The notes beneath the pieces were generated by a model. The model saw nothing but the letters and a program-made list of their open reading frames with translations, was not told where the DNA came from and made no database searches. The translations under genes were made by a program, and so were the position numbers. A stretch of 64,000 nt of DNA, taken from Streptomyces morookaense (GTDB taxonomy: Bacteria; Actinomycetota; Actinomycetes; Streptomycetales; Streptomycetaceae). The stretch is taken from the NCBI RefSeq assembly GCF_013030945.1, contig NZ_JABBXF010000015.1, positions 30,822 to 94,821 of the forward strand. Direction: 5' to 3'. This document shows positions 44,384 to 52,686 of the stretch, piece by piece; the first letter of the stretch is position 1; every line of letters begins with the position of its first letter.

Positions 44384-47134
44384 CTACGAAACCTTTACTT
44401 CGGCGATGCCCGTGCGGGATGCGGCATCGGCGCGGCCCCGCACGTCCACCCGCACATACCTCGCCGTCACCGGCGTGCCCTTGCCCGTGCCCTTGCCCGG
44501 GGCGGCGCGCCAGTGCCGCCCGTCCACGGACAGCCGGACGCCGTACGAGACCGGTTCCGGGCCGCTCCACGTCGGGACGACCCCGGTGACGCGTACGGCC
44601 TTGCCCAGGTCGACGGTCAGGGCGCCTTCCGCCCCGTCCGGGACCCACGCCGTCGCCGTGTTGCCGTCGACCGCGGCGGCCGCGTACATCCCCGGCTCCT
44701 CCGAGGAGGCGGTGGCCGTGGCGCAGCGGGCCGGGTTGTCGGTCGGGGCGAGGTCCGGGCGACGGGTCTTGAGGACCACCGGGGCGGCCTTGGAGAGGAC
44801 GTGTTCGCCCTGTGGCGTGTCCAGGCTCATCGGCGCGCCCTCCGTGAGCCGGACCGTGGTCTCGTGGGCGCCGAGCGCGATGTCGTACGTGCGGCCCTGC
44901 CAGTGCAGCCCGCGCAGGGTGACGCCGCGGCCGAGCTGCGGGGGCAGCATCGGGTCGAGGTGCAGCCCGTTCTCGCGCATGCGCATGCCGGTCAGGCCGT
45001 TGGTGAAGATCTGCAGGAAACCGCCCTTGCCCGTGAGGAAGTCCTGCGCGGGCGAGCCGGCCAGCGGGTCCTCGGCCCCGGCCTTGGCGCCGCGGGCCTC
45101 CGAGAACCCGGCGAACGGGCCGCGTACGAACGGCCTGATGGAGCGCTGCAGGTAGGTGTAGACCGAGCAGCCCGGTTCGTCCGCAGCGGCGGCGGCTATG
45201 GCGTGCACGGAATCCGTCATGGCGGGGCCGTCGGGGTCGGTCCGCCGGGCGTAGTAGTCGAGGGTGGCGGCTGCGGCGCCCGGCGGCATGGGCCATTCCA
45301 ACGGGTACGTCAGCAGCACCGTGTCCGCTTGCTTGATCTTGCTGCCGCGGTAACCGTCGTACTGCTCATAGACCTTGCGCTGCGCGTCGTACGGGATCCT
45401 GATCCGGTCGGCGATCGCCGACCACTCCCCCGGGGCCCGCTCGCCCAGCAGTTGTGCGGCGCGCGTGGCGTTGCGCAGTGCGGTGACGGCGCCGGCGTTG
45501 GTGAAGACGGCGTCGTCGACGCCGTTGCTGTACTCGTCGGGTCCGGCCGTGTCCTTGATCGAGTAGCTGCCGTCCGCGTTGCGGCTCACCCTCCCGGACC
45601 AGAACTCGGCTATGCCCTTCATCATCGGCCAGCCGTGCGTGCGCAGCCAGTTGGTGTCGCCGGTGGCGAGGTAGTACTGCCACACGGCAAGGGATATGTC
45701 CGATTGCAGGTGTATCTGGGTGCGGCAGTGGGGCGGGTCCACGCTGTGGCACTCCTGGGCCAGGTCGCCCTTGCTGCCGCTGTTCCAGGGGTAGAAGAGC
45801 CCCTGGTAGCCGAGCTTCCGGGCGTTCTCACGGGCCCCGGCGAGCGTCCGGTAGCGGTAGTCGACGACGGTCCTGGCGAGGTCGGGTGCGGTGGCCAGCA
45901 GGGCCGGGTACATCCAGGTCTCGGCGTCCCAGAACACGAGGCCCGCGTAGTTGTCGCTGGTCAGCCCGGTCGGGGCGATGCTGTTGCGGGCGCCTTCCCG
46001 GGTGCTGGACAGCAGCCCGTACTGAGCGGAGCGGACCCAGGCCTGCAGGTCGCTCCGGCCCGGTATCCCGATGTCCGCCCGCCAGAGCCGGGCCCAGGCG
46101 GCGGTGTGGTCGCGCAGCAGCCCTTCCCAGCCGCGGCGGGCGGCGCGCTGCGACGCGGCGGTGGCATCCCGGCGGGGCGCGTGCGAGGTCAGGGCGGTGT
46201 CCACGCCCACGTACTTGGTGAGTTCGTACGTGTGGCCCTTGCGGACGGGGAAGGTGAGGGACTGCTGTGCGCTCAAGTCCCGTGCGGCGTGCGGGGATCC
46301 GGCCTGCGAGCTGTGCACGCCGTGGCCGGCGCGGAGGGTGGAGGCGACGGCGCCGTCGGTGTCCGTGCCGTCGGTGCGGAAGGCCACGTCCACGGTGCGG
46401 GCACCCCGACCGCCCGCCGTCGTCCGGTCGCCGCCGCCGGTCTGCCGCATGCGCCGGGCGCCGTGTCCGTCGATCCGGTCGGTGACGGTGGCCTCGCCGC
46501 TCCAGTGCGGTGTCATGCGCAGCCGTACGGCGCCGACGTGGGGGTCGTTGCGGTCGGCGAGCACGTCGTAGACCAGGTCGGTCTTGCGGCCGTCGGCCGC
46601 AGTCCAGGTCAGGGAGGTCCGGACGATGCCGCAGCGCAGGAAGAGGCTTTGGCGGTAGCCGGATATTCGGCCCGGTTTCGTCAAAGAGTTGAACGTATCG
46701 GCTTGTTCGCCACTGGTTCCGACGTCGAGCGTGGTCCAGGTGGGCAGGGCCGCGACGGCCTGCCGGTCCCCGGCGGTCTGCGGGCTGTGTGCGTAGAGCC
46801 CGGACACGAACGAGCCGTCGTAGCCCGGGGTGAAGAGCGGCCAGCCGGTCTTGGCACTGCTGTCGGTGTAGCCGGCGCCGTTGGGCGGTACGCGCTGGCC
46901 CAGGTAGCCGTTGCCGACGTAGGCGTGGTGGGTGTCGTCGGCATCGATGCGGGTCGAGTCGAGTGTCCAGCCCTCGCCTGTACGGCAGTTGCCGATGGGC
47001 GGGGCGGAGACGGGAGGTTGTGGTGCGGGCGCGGCGGCCGCGGGCGGTGCCGAGGCGACGAGTGCGCCAGCGAGAAGCAGTGCGGGCAGGCGGGCGGGGC
47101 GCAGACGTGCGCGCACGCCTGGGGAGTACGTCAT
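44384..47134 (-). CDS. Secreted GH65 glycoside hydrolase with C-terminal discoidin/CBM32-like domain
   Basis: A 916-residue exported enzyme. The signal peptide covers about 1-34 (LPALLLAGALVASAPPAAAA). GH65 parts follow: an N-terminal beta-sandwich (YVGNGYLGQRVPPNG), then the (alpha/alpha)6 barrel with VFWDAETWMYPALLAT, the general-acid region TAGPDEYSNGVDDAVFTNAG, and KIKQADTVLLTYPLEW. The C-terminus (about 775-916) is a discoidin-like carbohydrate-binding domain (CATATASSEEPGMYAAAAVD to VRVDVRGRADAASRTGIAEV). It belongs to the acid trehalase/kojibiose phosphorylase group; secretion and form suggest an alpha-glucosidase or trehalase that acts outside the cell. GGAG lies before ATG 47134. Confidence 0.9.
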   Translation of the reverse strand: MTYSPGVRARLRPARLPALLLAGALVASAPPAAAAPAPQPPVSAPPIGNCRTGEGWTLDSTRIDADDTHHAYVGNGYLGQRVPPNGAGYTDSSAKTGWPLFTPGYDGSFVSGLYAHSPQTAGDRQAVAALPTWTTLDVGTSGEQADTFNSLTKPGRISGYRQSLFLRCGIVRTSLTWTAADGRKTDLVYDVLADRNDPHVGAVRLRMTPHWSGEATVTDRIDGHGARRMRQTGGGDRTTAGGRGARTVDVAFRTDGTDTDGAVASTLRAGHGVHSSQAGSPHAARDLSAQQSLTFPVRKGHTYELTKYVGVDTALTSHAPRRDATAASQRAARRGWEGLLRDHTAAWARLWRADIGIPGRSDLQAWVRSAQYGLLSSTREGARNSIAPTGLTSDNYAGLVFWDAETWMYPALLATAPDLARTVVDYRYRTLAGARENARKLGYQGLFYPWNSGSKGDLAQECHSVDPPHCRTQIHLQSDISLAVWQYYLATGDTNWLRTHGWPMMKGIAEFWSGRVSRNADGSYSIKDTAGPDEYSNGVDDAVFTNAGAVTALRNATRAAQLLGERAPGEWSAIADRIRIPYDAQRKVYEQYDGYRGSKIKQADTVLLTYPLEWPMPPGAAAATLDYYARRTDPDGPAMTDSVHAIAAAAADEPGCSVYTYLQRSIRPFVRGPFAGFSEARGAKAGAEDPLAGSPAQDFLTGKGGFLQIFTNGLTGMRMRENGLHLDPMLPPQLGRGVTLRGLHWQGRTYDIALGAHETTVRLTEGAPMSLDTPQGEHVLSKAAPVVLKTRRPDLAPTDNPARCATATASSEEPGMYAAAAVDGNTATAWVPDGAEGALTVDLGKAVRVTGVVPTWSGPEPVSYGVRLSVDGRHWRAAPGKGTGKGTPVTARYVRVDVRGRADAASRTGIAEVKVS

Positions 47135-47493
47135 TGTTCTCCGGTCGTCTTGATCTCCTGCGAGAGTCCCGCGACCTTAAATTTAGTGAACACATGACGT
47201 CAACAGGCGCGCGTTTTCATGCGACTTCCGAAGGGGATGCAGTGACGGAGACCTTGGCTCAGAACGTCACCAGAGGGAGCGCATCGGCTTTGACACCGTT
47301 GAAGTCGCGTGCAGAGAGGAAGTGGGAGCCTCGCTCCGCACCGTCCGCCGACAGATGGCCGCACTGATGCAGCCCGCTGGGGGCGACCAGCCGGTTCGGG
47401 GCGGGGCTGAAGGCGGCACAGCGGGGCCGGCCCCGAGGCGTGTCCGGCGGACAAGCCCTGGGTACGCCCCGCCGCTTCAGGACCGGCGTCCGT
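47135..47493. other. Spacer between GH65 and bL37-like genes
   Basis: The 359-bp region contains the GH65 promoter side, including the AT-rich TTAAATTTAGTGAACACATG near 47176, then a duplicated fragment of the endonuclease/exonuclease/phosphatase gene (47246-47330). The rest shows only weak open frames with odd composition. Confidence 0.5.
47246..47330 (-). pseudogene. Duplicated fragment of the endonuclease/exonuclease/phosphatase gene
   Basis: On the minus strand 47262-47330 reads FLSARDFNGVKADALPL, nearly the same as FLSARDFKGVKADVLPL in the complete gene at 47744-49411. DNA similarity extends left through GGAGACCTTGG. The copy is about 85 bp, lacks start and flanking domains, and is diverged by several substitutions and a small insertion. 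A scar of duplication or recombination. Confidence 0.75.
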
Positions 47494-47571
47494 TCAGGAC
47501 TGCGGTCGCCTGCCGTGGTTGGCGCCCTTCATGCGGGCTTTCTTCTTCTTGCGGCGCCGTTTCGAGGACAT
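47494..47571 (-). CDS. bL37-like small ribosomal protein
   Basis: A 25-residue, strongly basic peptide, MSSKRRRKKKKARMKGANHG followed by RRPQS. It fits mycobacterial large-subunit protein bL37 (about 24 residues, with a K-ANHGKRPNA-like end). A strong GAGGAGGG lies six bases before ATG 47571, and an AT-rich promoter-like stretch with a dyad (47600-47619) lies just upstream, which supports expression. It may be a second, conditional copy of bL37, since the end RRPQS differs from the usual KRPNA. Such tiny genes are often missed. Confidence 0.75.
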   Translation of the reverse strand: MSSKRRRKKKKARMKGANHGRRPQS

Positions 47572-47599
47572 GACGTCCCTCCTCTCCCGTGCGCTTCCT

Positions 47600-47619
47600 G
47601 CCAATTTATCCCCATTGGC
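47600..47619 (-). promoter_or_regulatory. Dyad over the putative promoter of the bL37-like gene
   Basis: GCCAAT-TTATCCCC-ATTGGC is a perfect inverted repeat (6-bp arms). On the gene's strand it contains GGATAAATTGG, a possible -10 box about 30 bases before the start codon. A repressor here could control the small gene. Confidence 0.4.
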
Positions 47620-47743
47620 GGAGGCCCGCCGGTCGAGCGGCCGAGCACCCCGGTGTCGAAGGAAGTGCAGACCGACTCCAGGGCCGCCAGCCGTGCGAAC
47701 GAGCACGAGTGCCGCCGGTCAGCCCATCAGGCGCCTTCCCTGT

Positions 47744-49411
47744 TCAGAACATCAACTCCCCTGCCGGGTAGCCGTTTCCGATCTTCTTTCTGGGTCCGTA
47801 GCCGCCCTTGCCGTCGCCCGGGAAGGACCACAGATCGCCGGCCCCGTCCCGGCCGGCCAGGTCGGGCAGGCCGTCGCCGTCGAGGTCGCCGGGAGCGGTC
47901 AGGGCGGTGTACGTCTGCCAGCCGTTGCCGATCTTCTGCCGCGGGGCGTAGCCTCCGCTGCCGTCGCCCTTGTACAGCCACAGGTCGCCGGCAACGTCCC
48001 GCCCGATCAGGTCGGGGCGGCCGTCTCCCGAGAAGTCGCCGGGCGCCAGGAGAGCGGTGTAGATCTGCCAGCCGTTGCCGATCTTGACGGGTGCGGCGAA
48101 GCCGCCGTCGGCCGAGCCCCGGTACAGCCACAGGTCGCCGGCCGTGTCCCGGCCGATGGCGTCGGGGCGGCCGTCCCCGGAGAAGTCACCCGGCGCGAGA
48201 AGGGTGTCCATCGTCTGCCAGCCGCTGGAGACCTGTACCCGGGTGCCGCCCGAGTAGGTGCCGGTGTCGAGCTCGGCAGGGTAGCGCCACAGCGTTCCGG
48301 CCTTGTCGACGGCGAGCACGGTGTTCCCGTCGTGCGCGACCGACCGCATCATGTTCCAGCCGGTGCCCACCTTGCAGGCGCCGGTGACTCCGCCGTCCGG
48401 CCGGCCTGCGTAGCGGAAGAGGCCGCCGGCCGCGTCCCTGCGGAAAACGCGGCCCGCTCCCGGGTCGAGCGGGCCGCAGTCGGCCCAGTACGCCGCGCCG
48501 CGCAGCAACCGGTGGTCGGAGACCTTGGTGTCCAGGGGGAGGACATCGGCCTTGACGCCCTTGAAGTCGCGTGCGGAGAGGAAGAGGTAGTCGATCTTCC
48601 GCTGACCGAAGGTGGCGTCACCGGAGCGACAGCGGCTCCTGGACGGTGCGCAGGCGGTGGTGAAGCGGTCCTTGTCGGTCTCGTCGGCCTCGAGGAAGGA
48701 ACCCTGGCCGCCGTCGCCGATGCCCGTGTCGTAGAAGGTGGAGAGCGCGGCCGACCGGGGCTGGTCGTTGAAGTCGCCACCGAGGACGACGGGGATCCCG
48801 GCCTTCTCCCACTCGGCGGTCTGCGCCGCCAGCGTGCGGGCCTCGGCCTCACGGAGGGTGGCGTCGTTCTTCCAGTAGAGGTGCACCGAGCAGGCCCAGT
48901 TGCCCCGGCTCTGGGCGTAGTTCTTCACGCAGGGGCTCTTGATGGGCTCGGCCTCGTCGCCCGCGGTCAGGTCCAGCACCTTCGTGTCGGTGACCGGACC
49001 CCTGGCGAGAACGGCCATCCCGTAGTCGGCACCGCCGCACACCGCGTCCTTCCCGGCTGTTGCTCCCTTGCCCGGGAGCGTCGCGGTGTACAGGCCGTGG
49101 AAGCCGAGCGGGGCCAGTTTCTGCTCGATGGCGTCGTACTGCGGCCGGCACACCTCCTGGAGGAAGATCTGGTCGGCGCCCCAGGTTCCGACAGTGGCCT
49201 CGTCGACCACGGTGTCAATGCGGCGCTGGTTGTCGTACCCCTTGGCGTCGGTGCACATGTTGCCGCAGATGTTGTAGCTGACGAACCGCAGAGGAGGGGC
49301 ATTGCCGGTCGAAACAGTGTCCGCCTGGGCGGCCGTCGCGCTCATGAACCCTCCGGCGCACATCGCCAGCAAGGAACACATCGTAAAAGCAAGGGAGTTG
49401 AGACGTCTCAC
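47744..49411 (-). CDS. Secreted endonuclease/exonuclease/phosphatase-family protein with FG-GAP/VCBS repeats
   Basis: A 555-residue exported protein. Signal peptide about 1-31 (AFTMCSLLAMCAGGFMSATA). Residues about 38-320 are the EEP fold of DNase I-like phosphodiesterases: RFVSYNICGNMC, QIFLQEVCRPQYDAIEQKL, the catalytic GGDFNDQP, KIDYLFLSARDF and the final VSDHRLL. Residues about 335-550 contain propeller repeats with DGRPDLIGRDVAGDLWLYKG. It may be an extracellular nuclease or phospholipase-type enzyme. It shares the repeat theme with the next two genes, although its repeats are of a different subtype. Confidence 0.88.
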   Translation of the reverse strand: MRRLNSLAFTMCSLLAMCAGGFMSATAAQADTVSTGNAPPLRFVSYNICGNMCTDAKGYDNQRRIDTVVDEATVGTWGADQIFLQEVCRPQYDAIEQKLAPLGFHGLYTATLPGKGATAGKDAVCGGADYGMAVLARGPVTDTKVLDLTAGDEAEPIKSPCVKNYAQSRGNWACSVHLYWKNDATLREAEARTLAAQTAEWEKAGIPVVLGGDFNDQPRSAALSTFYDTGIGDGGQGSFLEADETDKDRFTTACAPSRSRCRSGDATFGQRKIDYLFLSARDFKGVKADVLPLDTKVSDHRLLRGAAYWADCGPLDPGAGRVFRRDAAGGLFRYAGRPDGGVTGACKVGTGWNMMRSVAHDGNTVLAVDKAGTLWRYPAELDTGTYSGGTRVQVSSGWQTMDTLLAPGDFSGDGRPDAIGRDTAGDLWLYRGSADGGFAAPVKIGNGWQIYTALLAPGDFSGDGRPDLIGRDVAGDLWLYKGDGSGGYAPRQKIGNGWQTYTALTAPGDLDGDGLPDLAGRDGAGDLWSFPGDGKGGYGPRKKIGNGYPAGELMF

Positions 49412-49452
49412 AAGTAACTCCTGTGAACGGTGGGCGGAGGGGACGAGGAGAA

Positions 49453-49481
49453 GGCCCGGGCCCGCAGGAAGGGCCCGGGCC
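49453..49481. terminator. Terminator hairpin between two VCBS-repeat genes
   Basis: GGCCCGGGCCC (49453-49463) pairs perfectly with 49471-49481 across a seven-base loop. It lies 17 bp past the stop of the Rpf-VCBS gene and before the nuclease gene on the same strand. Confidence 0.8.
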
Positions 49482-49498
49482 GGGAAGTGCTGCGCCTC

Positions 49499-50725
49499 CT
49501 ACCAGTTGGTGCCGATCTGCACCCGGGAGCCGCCGGTGAAGTCCGGACCGGAGTAGCGGTACAACTTGTGGTCGGCGGGGTCGATCGCGAGCAGGTCCGG
49601 CGCTCCGTCGCCGGTGACATCGCCGATGCCCGTGATGCCGGTCATGGCGTCCCAGTGGGCGCCGATCTTGACCTTGGTGCCGCCGTTGTAGTTCGGACCG
49701 GAGTAGCGGTACAGGTCACCGTTGCTCTTGTCCACGGCGATGATGTCGGCCACCCCATCACCCGTCAGGTCGCCGACACCCACGATGGTGGAGTAGGCGT
49801 TCCATCCGTTGCCGATCTTGACCTTCGAACCGCCGTTGAAGTCGGGGCCCGAGTACCGGTACAGGTCGCCGGTCTTCTTCTCCACCGCGATGATGTCCGG
49901 CACACCATCACCGGTCAGGTCGCCGACCGCGGTGATGTTCGTCATCGAGTCCCAGCTGGTGCCGATCTTGGCCTTGGAGCCGCCGTTGTAGTTGGGGCCC
50001 GAGTAGCGGTACAGGTCACCGTTCTCCTTGTCGACGGCCAGGATGTCCGGCACGCCATCACCGGTGACGTCGCCGACGCCGACGATGTCGCTCATGCCGT
50101 TCCAGCCGTAGCCGAGCTTGACCCGCGAACCGCCGCCGAACGACGGGCCCGAGTACCGGTACAGGTCGCCGGTCTTCTTCTCCACCGCGATGATGTCCGG
50201 CACGCCATCACCGGTCAGGTCGCCGACCGGAGTGAGGTGGGCCATGTTGGACTGGGGGGCCGGGGGCTCCACCGGGAACGGATCGGCGTGGTCGCCGGCG
50301 AGACCGGCCCCGGCGCCGCACCTTCCCCAGGCACCCGCACCCTGAGTGGCCAGGATCTTCTCGGCGATCCGTATCTGCTGCTCCTTGGTCGCCTGGTGGG
50401 GGTAGGCGGCGTACTGCGTGCCGCCGAAGGCGTCCCAGGTCGGCTTCCAGATCTGCAGACCGCCGTAGTAGCCGTTCCCGGTGTTGATGCTCCAGTTGTC
50501 GGTGGATTCGCAGTGGGCGACCTTGTCCCAAGTGGCGACGGAGGCGGCGGCGGCCGGCTGCGCGGGGAGCAGGAAGACGCCGAGCGCGGCGGCCGGAACG
50601 GTGACCACGGCCGCCCGCAGGCTTGCGCGAAGGGATCGGCGCTGCGGGGAGCCTGCCGTTCTCCGGCGCGTCCGGTGCCCGTTCGGCTCCGGGTGGTGGT
50701 CATGTTGCTGCGAGGGTACGGACAT
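49499..50725 (-). CDS. Rpf-like transglycosylase with FG-GAP/VCBS repeats
   Basis: A 408-residue secreted protein. A basic lead and signal peptide (AAVVTVPAAALGVFLLPAQP) precede the resuscitation-promoting-factor domain, ATWDKVAHCESTDNWSINTG to AEKILATQGAGAWGRCG, with the catalytic glutamate in HCES. The rest is about five near-identical propeller blades, each with VGDLTGDGVPDIIAVEKKTG and LYRYSGPNYNGG. Rpf enzymes cleave peptidoglycan and promote spore germination or growth. The repeat domain, which replaces LysM, may bind the wall. Start uncertain: ATG 50725 chosen; TTG 50743 has GAGG six bases before it, and GTG 50791 is possible. Confidence 0.88.
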   Translation of the reverse strand: MSVPSQQHDHHPEPNGHRTRRRTAGSPQRRSLRASLRAAVVTVPAAALGVFLLPAQPAAAASVATWDKVAHCESTDNWSINTGNGYYGGLQIWKPTWDAFGGTQYAAYPHQATKEQQIRIAEKILATQGAGAWGRCGAGAGLAGDHADPFPVEPPAPQSNMAHLTPVGDLTGDGVPDIIAVEKKTGDLYRYSGPSFGGGSRVKLGYGWNGMSDIVGVGDVTGDGVPDILAVDKENGDLYRYSGPNYNGGSKAKIGTSWDSMTNITAVGDLTGDGVPDIIAVEKKTGDLYRYSGPDFNGGSKVKIGNGWNAYSTIVGVGDLTGDGVADIIAVDKSNGDLYRYSGPNYNGGTKVKIGAHWDAMTGITGIGDVTGDGAPDLLAIDPADHKLYRYSGPDFTGGSRVQIGTNW

Positions 50726-50798
50726 GGGCGACTGCGTGGACAAGGTGAACCTCGGTTCTGCGCCAGGATGAAAAGGGGAAGGACCCACCACCCCTCGT

Positions 50799-50826
50799 CC
50801 GGCAGCGGAGAGGTGTCCGCCGCCGG
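50799..50826. terminator. Imperfect hairpin after the NlpC-like VCBS gene
   Basis: CCGGCAGCGG and CCGCCGCCGG pair with one mismatch around AGAGGTGT, 33 bp past the stop codon of the leftward gene. Probable weak terminator. Confidence 0.4.
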
Positions 50827-50858
50827 ACGGAATGGTGGAGCGAAAGGCGTTACGCCGA

Positions 50859-52193
50859 CTACCAGTTGGTTCCGATCTGCACCCGGGAGCCGCCGGTGAA
50901 ATCCGGGCCGGAGTAGCGGTACAGCTTCTGGGTCGCCTGCTCCACCGCGATCAGGTCCGGGACCTTGTCACCGTTCAGGTCGCCGACCCCCGCCATATTG
51001 ATCATGGAGTCCCAGTGGGTGCCGATCTTGACCTTGGTGCCGCCGTTGTAGTTCGGACCGGAGTAGCGGTACAGGTCACCGGTCTCGTTGTCGACGGCGA
51101 TGATGTCGGCCACCCCATCACCCGTCAGGTCGCCGACGCCGACGATCGCGGAGTAGACGTTCCAGCCGCTGCCGATCTTGACCCTCGAACCGCCGTTGTA
51201 GTCGGGGCCCGAGTAGCGGTACAGGTCACCGGTCTTCGTCTCGACCGCGATGATGTCCGGCACACCGTCACCGGTCAGGTCACCGACCGCCGTGACGTTG
51301 GACATCGAGTCCCAGTGGCTGCCGATCTTGACCTTGGAGCCGCCGTTGTAGTTGGGGCCCGAGTAGCGGTACAGGTCACCGGTCTCGGCGTCCACGGCGA
51401 TGATGTCGGGCACGCCGTCGCCGGTCAGATCGCCGACGCCGACGATGCTGCTGATCGAGTTCCAGCCGTAACCTATCTTCACCCGGGCGGAACCGCCGGT
51501 GTAGTCGGGGCCCGAGTAGCGGTAGAGGTCGCCCGTCGCGGTCTCCACCGCGATGACGTCGGTGAACCCGTCGCCGTTCAGGTCACCGACCGCGGTGACG
51601 TTCGTCATGCCCTTGTCGGGCACGGTCACGGGCGCTTCGAGGACGCGGTTGTAACGGTAGGGCTTGAAGCCGTTGTTGTTGATGTAGCTGCGGGAGTAGG
51701 TGGTCTTACGGGCGTTGGTGCCCGGTCTGGCGTGCTCCATGATGGTCGCGGTCGTGTGGCTGGAGTCCGTCCAGCCCGTGAAGAGCACGACGTGGCTGTC
51801 GATGTTGTTCAGCGCGTCGCCGGGCTGGAGGTCGTCCAGGCTGCCGAGCCGGGTGGAGTACTGGGGCAGCGTCCAGGTCGTCGCGCTGGTGGGCAGGTGC
51901 CAGGCCATGGACACCAGACCGGAGCAGTCGGTGCGATAGTTGCGCCCCTGGAGGTCCGGGTAGTAGGCGGACTGGCTGTAGGGAACCCCCTTGTCGATCC
52001 AGTACTGCACCCGCTGGATCGTCTCGGTGCGGCCGATCTCACCGCCGACCTGAGAGGTGGCGGCGGCCGTCACCGCCGCCATCCGTGGAGCGGGCGTGGC
52101 CTGGGAGGGGACGGTGACGCCCAGGACGACGGCTCCGAGCGTCGCGGCCAGGAGAGCCGAGCGGACGGCGCGGCGTCGTACGAGTGCGGGCAT
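50859..52193 (-). CDS. Secreted NlpC/P60-like hydrolase with FG-GAP/VCBS repeats
   Basis: A 444-residue exported protein. Signal peptide about 1-35 (VRSALLAATLGAVVLGVTVP). Residues about 50-190 are a cysteine hydrolase domain with TDCSGLVSMAWHLP (cysteine nucleophile), DALNNIDSHVVLFTGW (histidine) and a downstream polar residue. Residues about 195-444 carry five repeats of VGDLTGDGVPDIIAV and LYRYSGP, ending IGTNW exactly like the neighbour. It probably cuts peptide links in cell wall. The start has AAGGAG eight bases before ATG 52193. Its repeat half is close to the adjacent Rpf gene at DNA level. Confidence 0.85.
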   Translation of the reverse strand: MPALVRRRAVRSALLAATLGAVVLGVTVPSQATPAPRMAAVTAAATSQVGGEIGRTETIQRVQYWIDKGVPYSQSAYYPDLQGRNYRTDCSGLVSMAWHLPTSATTWTLPQYSTRLGSLDDLQPGDALNNIDSHVVLFTGWTDSSHTTATIMEHARPGTNARKTTYSRSYINNNGFKPYRYNRVLEAPVTVPDKGMTNVTAVGDLNGDGFTDVIAVETATGDLYRYSGPDYTGGSARVKIGYGWNSISSIVGVGDLTGDGVPDIIAVDAETGDLYRYSGPNYNGGSKVKIGSHWDSMSNVTAVGDLTGDGVPDIIAVETKTGDLYRYSGPDYNGGSRVKIGSGWNVYSAIVGVGDLTGDGVADIIAVDNETGDLYRYSGPNYNGGTKVKIGTHWDSMINMAGVGDLNGDKVPDLIAVEQATQKLYRYSGPDFTGGSRVQIGTNW

Positions 52194-52686
52194 GCGAGAA
52201 CTCCTTGATGTAGGGAAGGGCACGGCGAAGGGATGTGGGGAGGGGAGCACGGCAGGGCGGCGCGGACCCCGGCAGGTTCCGGAAATCCCCTGCGGAGAAA
52301 GGTCGGGCCCGAGTTACTCGATGCCGGGCCGGCCGGGAACACCGCACCGGGCCATGGCTATGGCTATGGCTATGGCCAGGCGGAGGGGCCCGGATGACGC
52401 TTCCGAAATACGGAAGTTGGCCCTCGGCGGCCCGCTGCCGCGCGTCGGTGTCTCAGGCGATGTCCGGGGACGATGAAGAGATTGCCGCCCTCATCGCCAT
52501 GGCCGTACGTCGGACCTGCACGGAAAATCCCCCTGATGCTGTGAACTGTTCGTCGTGCTGCGGCAGGACCACGTGGCGCACGGAAAATCTTCCGGCTCCC
52601 CGGCGCCTCCCCCGGTGCCGTCTTTCACCCAGCATGTCGGAAGTACCGCCCGAAGTCCTTCGCCTGGAGCCCACAGTTCTTAGCAA
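52194..52686. other. Spacer between NlpC-VCBS and AraC genes
   Basis: No gene is supported in this 493-bp spacer. It contains the upstream region of the hydrolase gene, a hexanucleotide microsatellite (52354-52377) and moderately AT-rich stretches toward the AraC gene's end (CTGTGAACTGTTCGTCG near 52540). Frames in it lack starts with ribosome sites. Confidence 0.5.
52354..52377. repeat. Hexanucleotide microsatellite ATGGCT
   Basis: ATGGCT is repeated three times and then ATGGCC, about 160 bp upstream of the NlpC-VCBS gene start. Short tandem repeats are rare in this window; the site may vary in length between strains. No function is apparent. Confidence 0.7.

Noticed and set aside
47200..47454. 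An 84-codon minus-strand frame near the GH65 gene
   Set aside because: No ribosome site or family pattern; it overlaps the duplicated nuclease fragment in part and looks like debris.
49499..52193. Regularly spaced repeats that could suggest a CRISPR array
   Set aside because: The repeats are coding, about 180 bp apart, diverged in a codon-like way and translate to propeller blades; there are no short unique spacers or cas genes.
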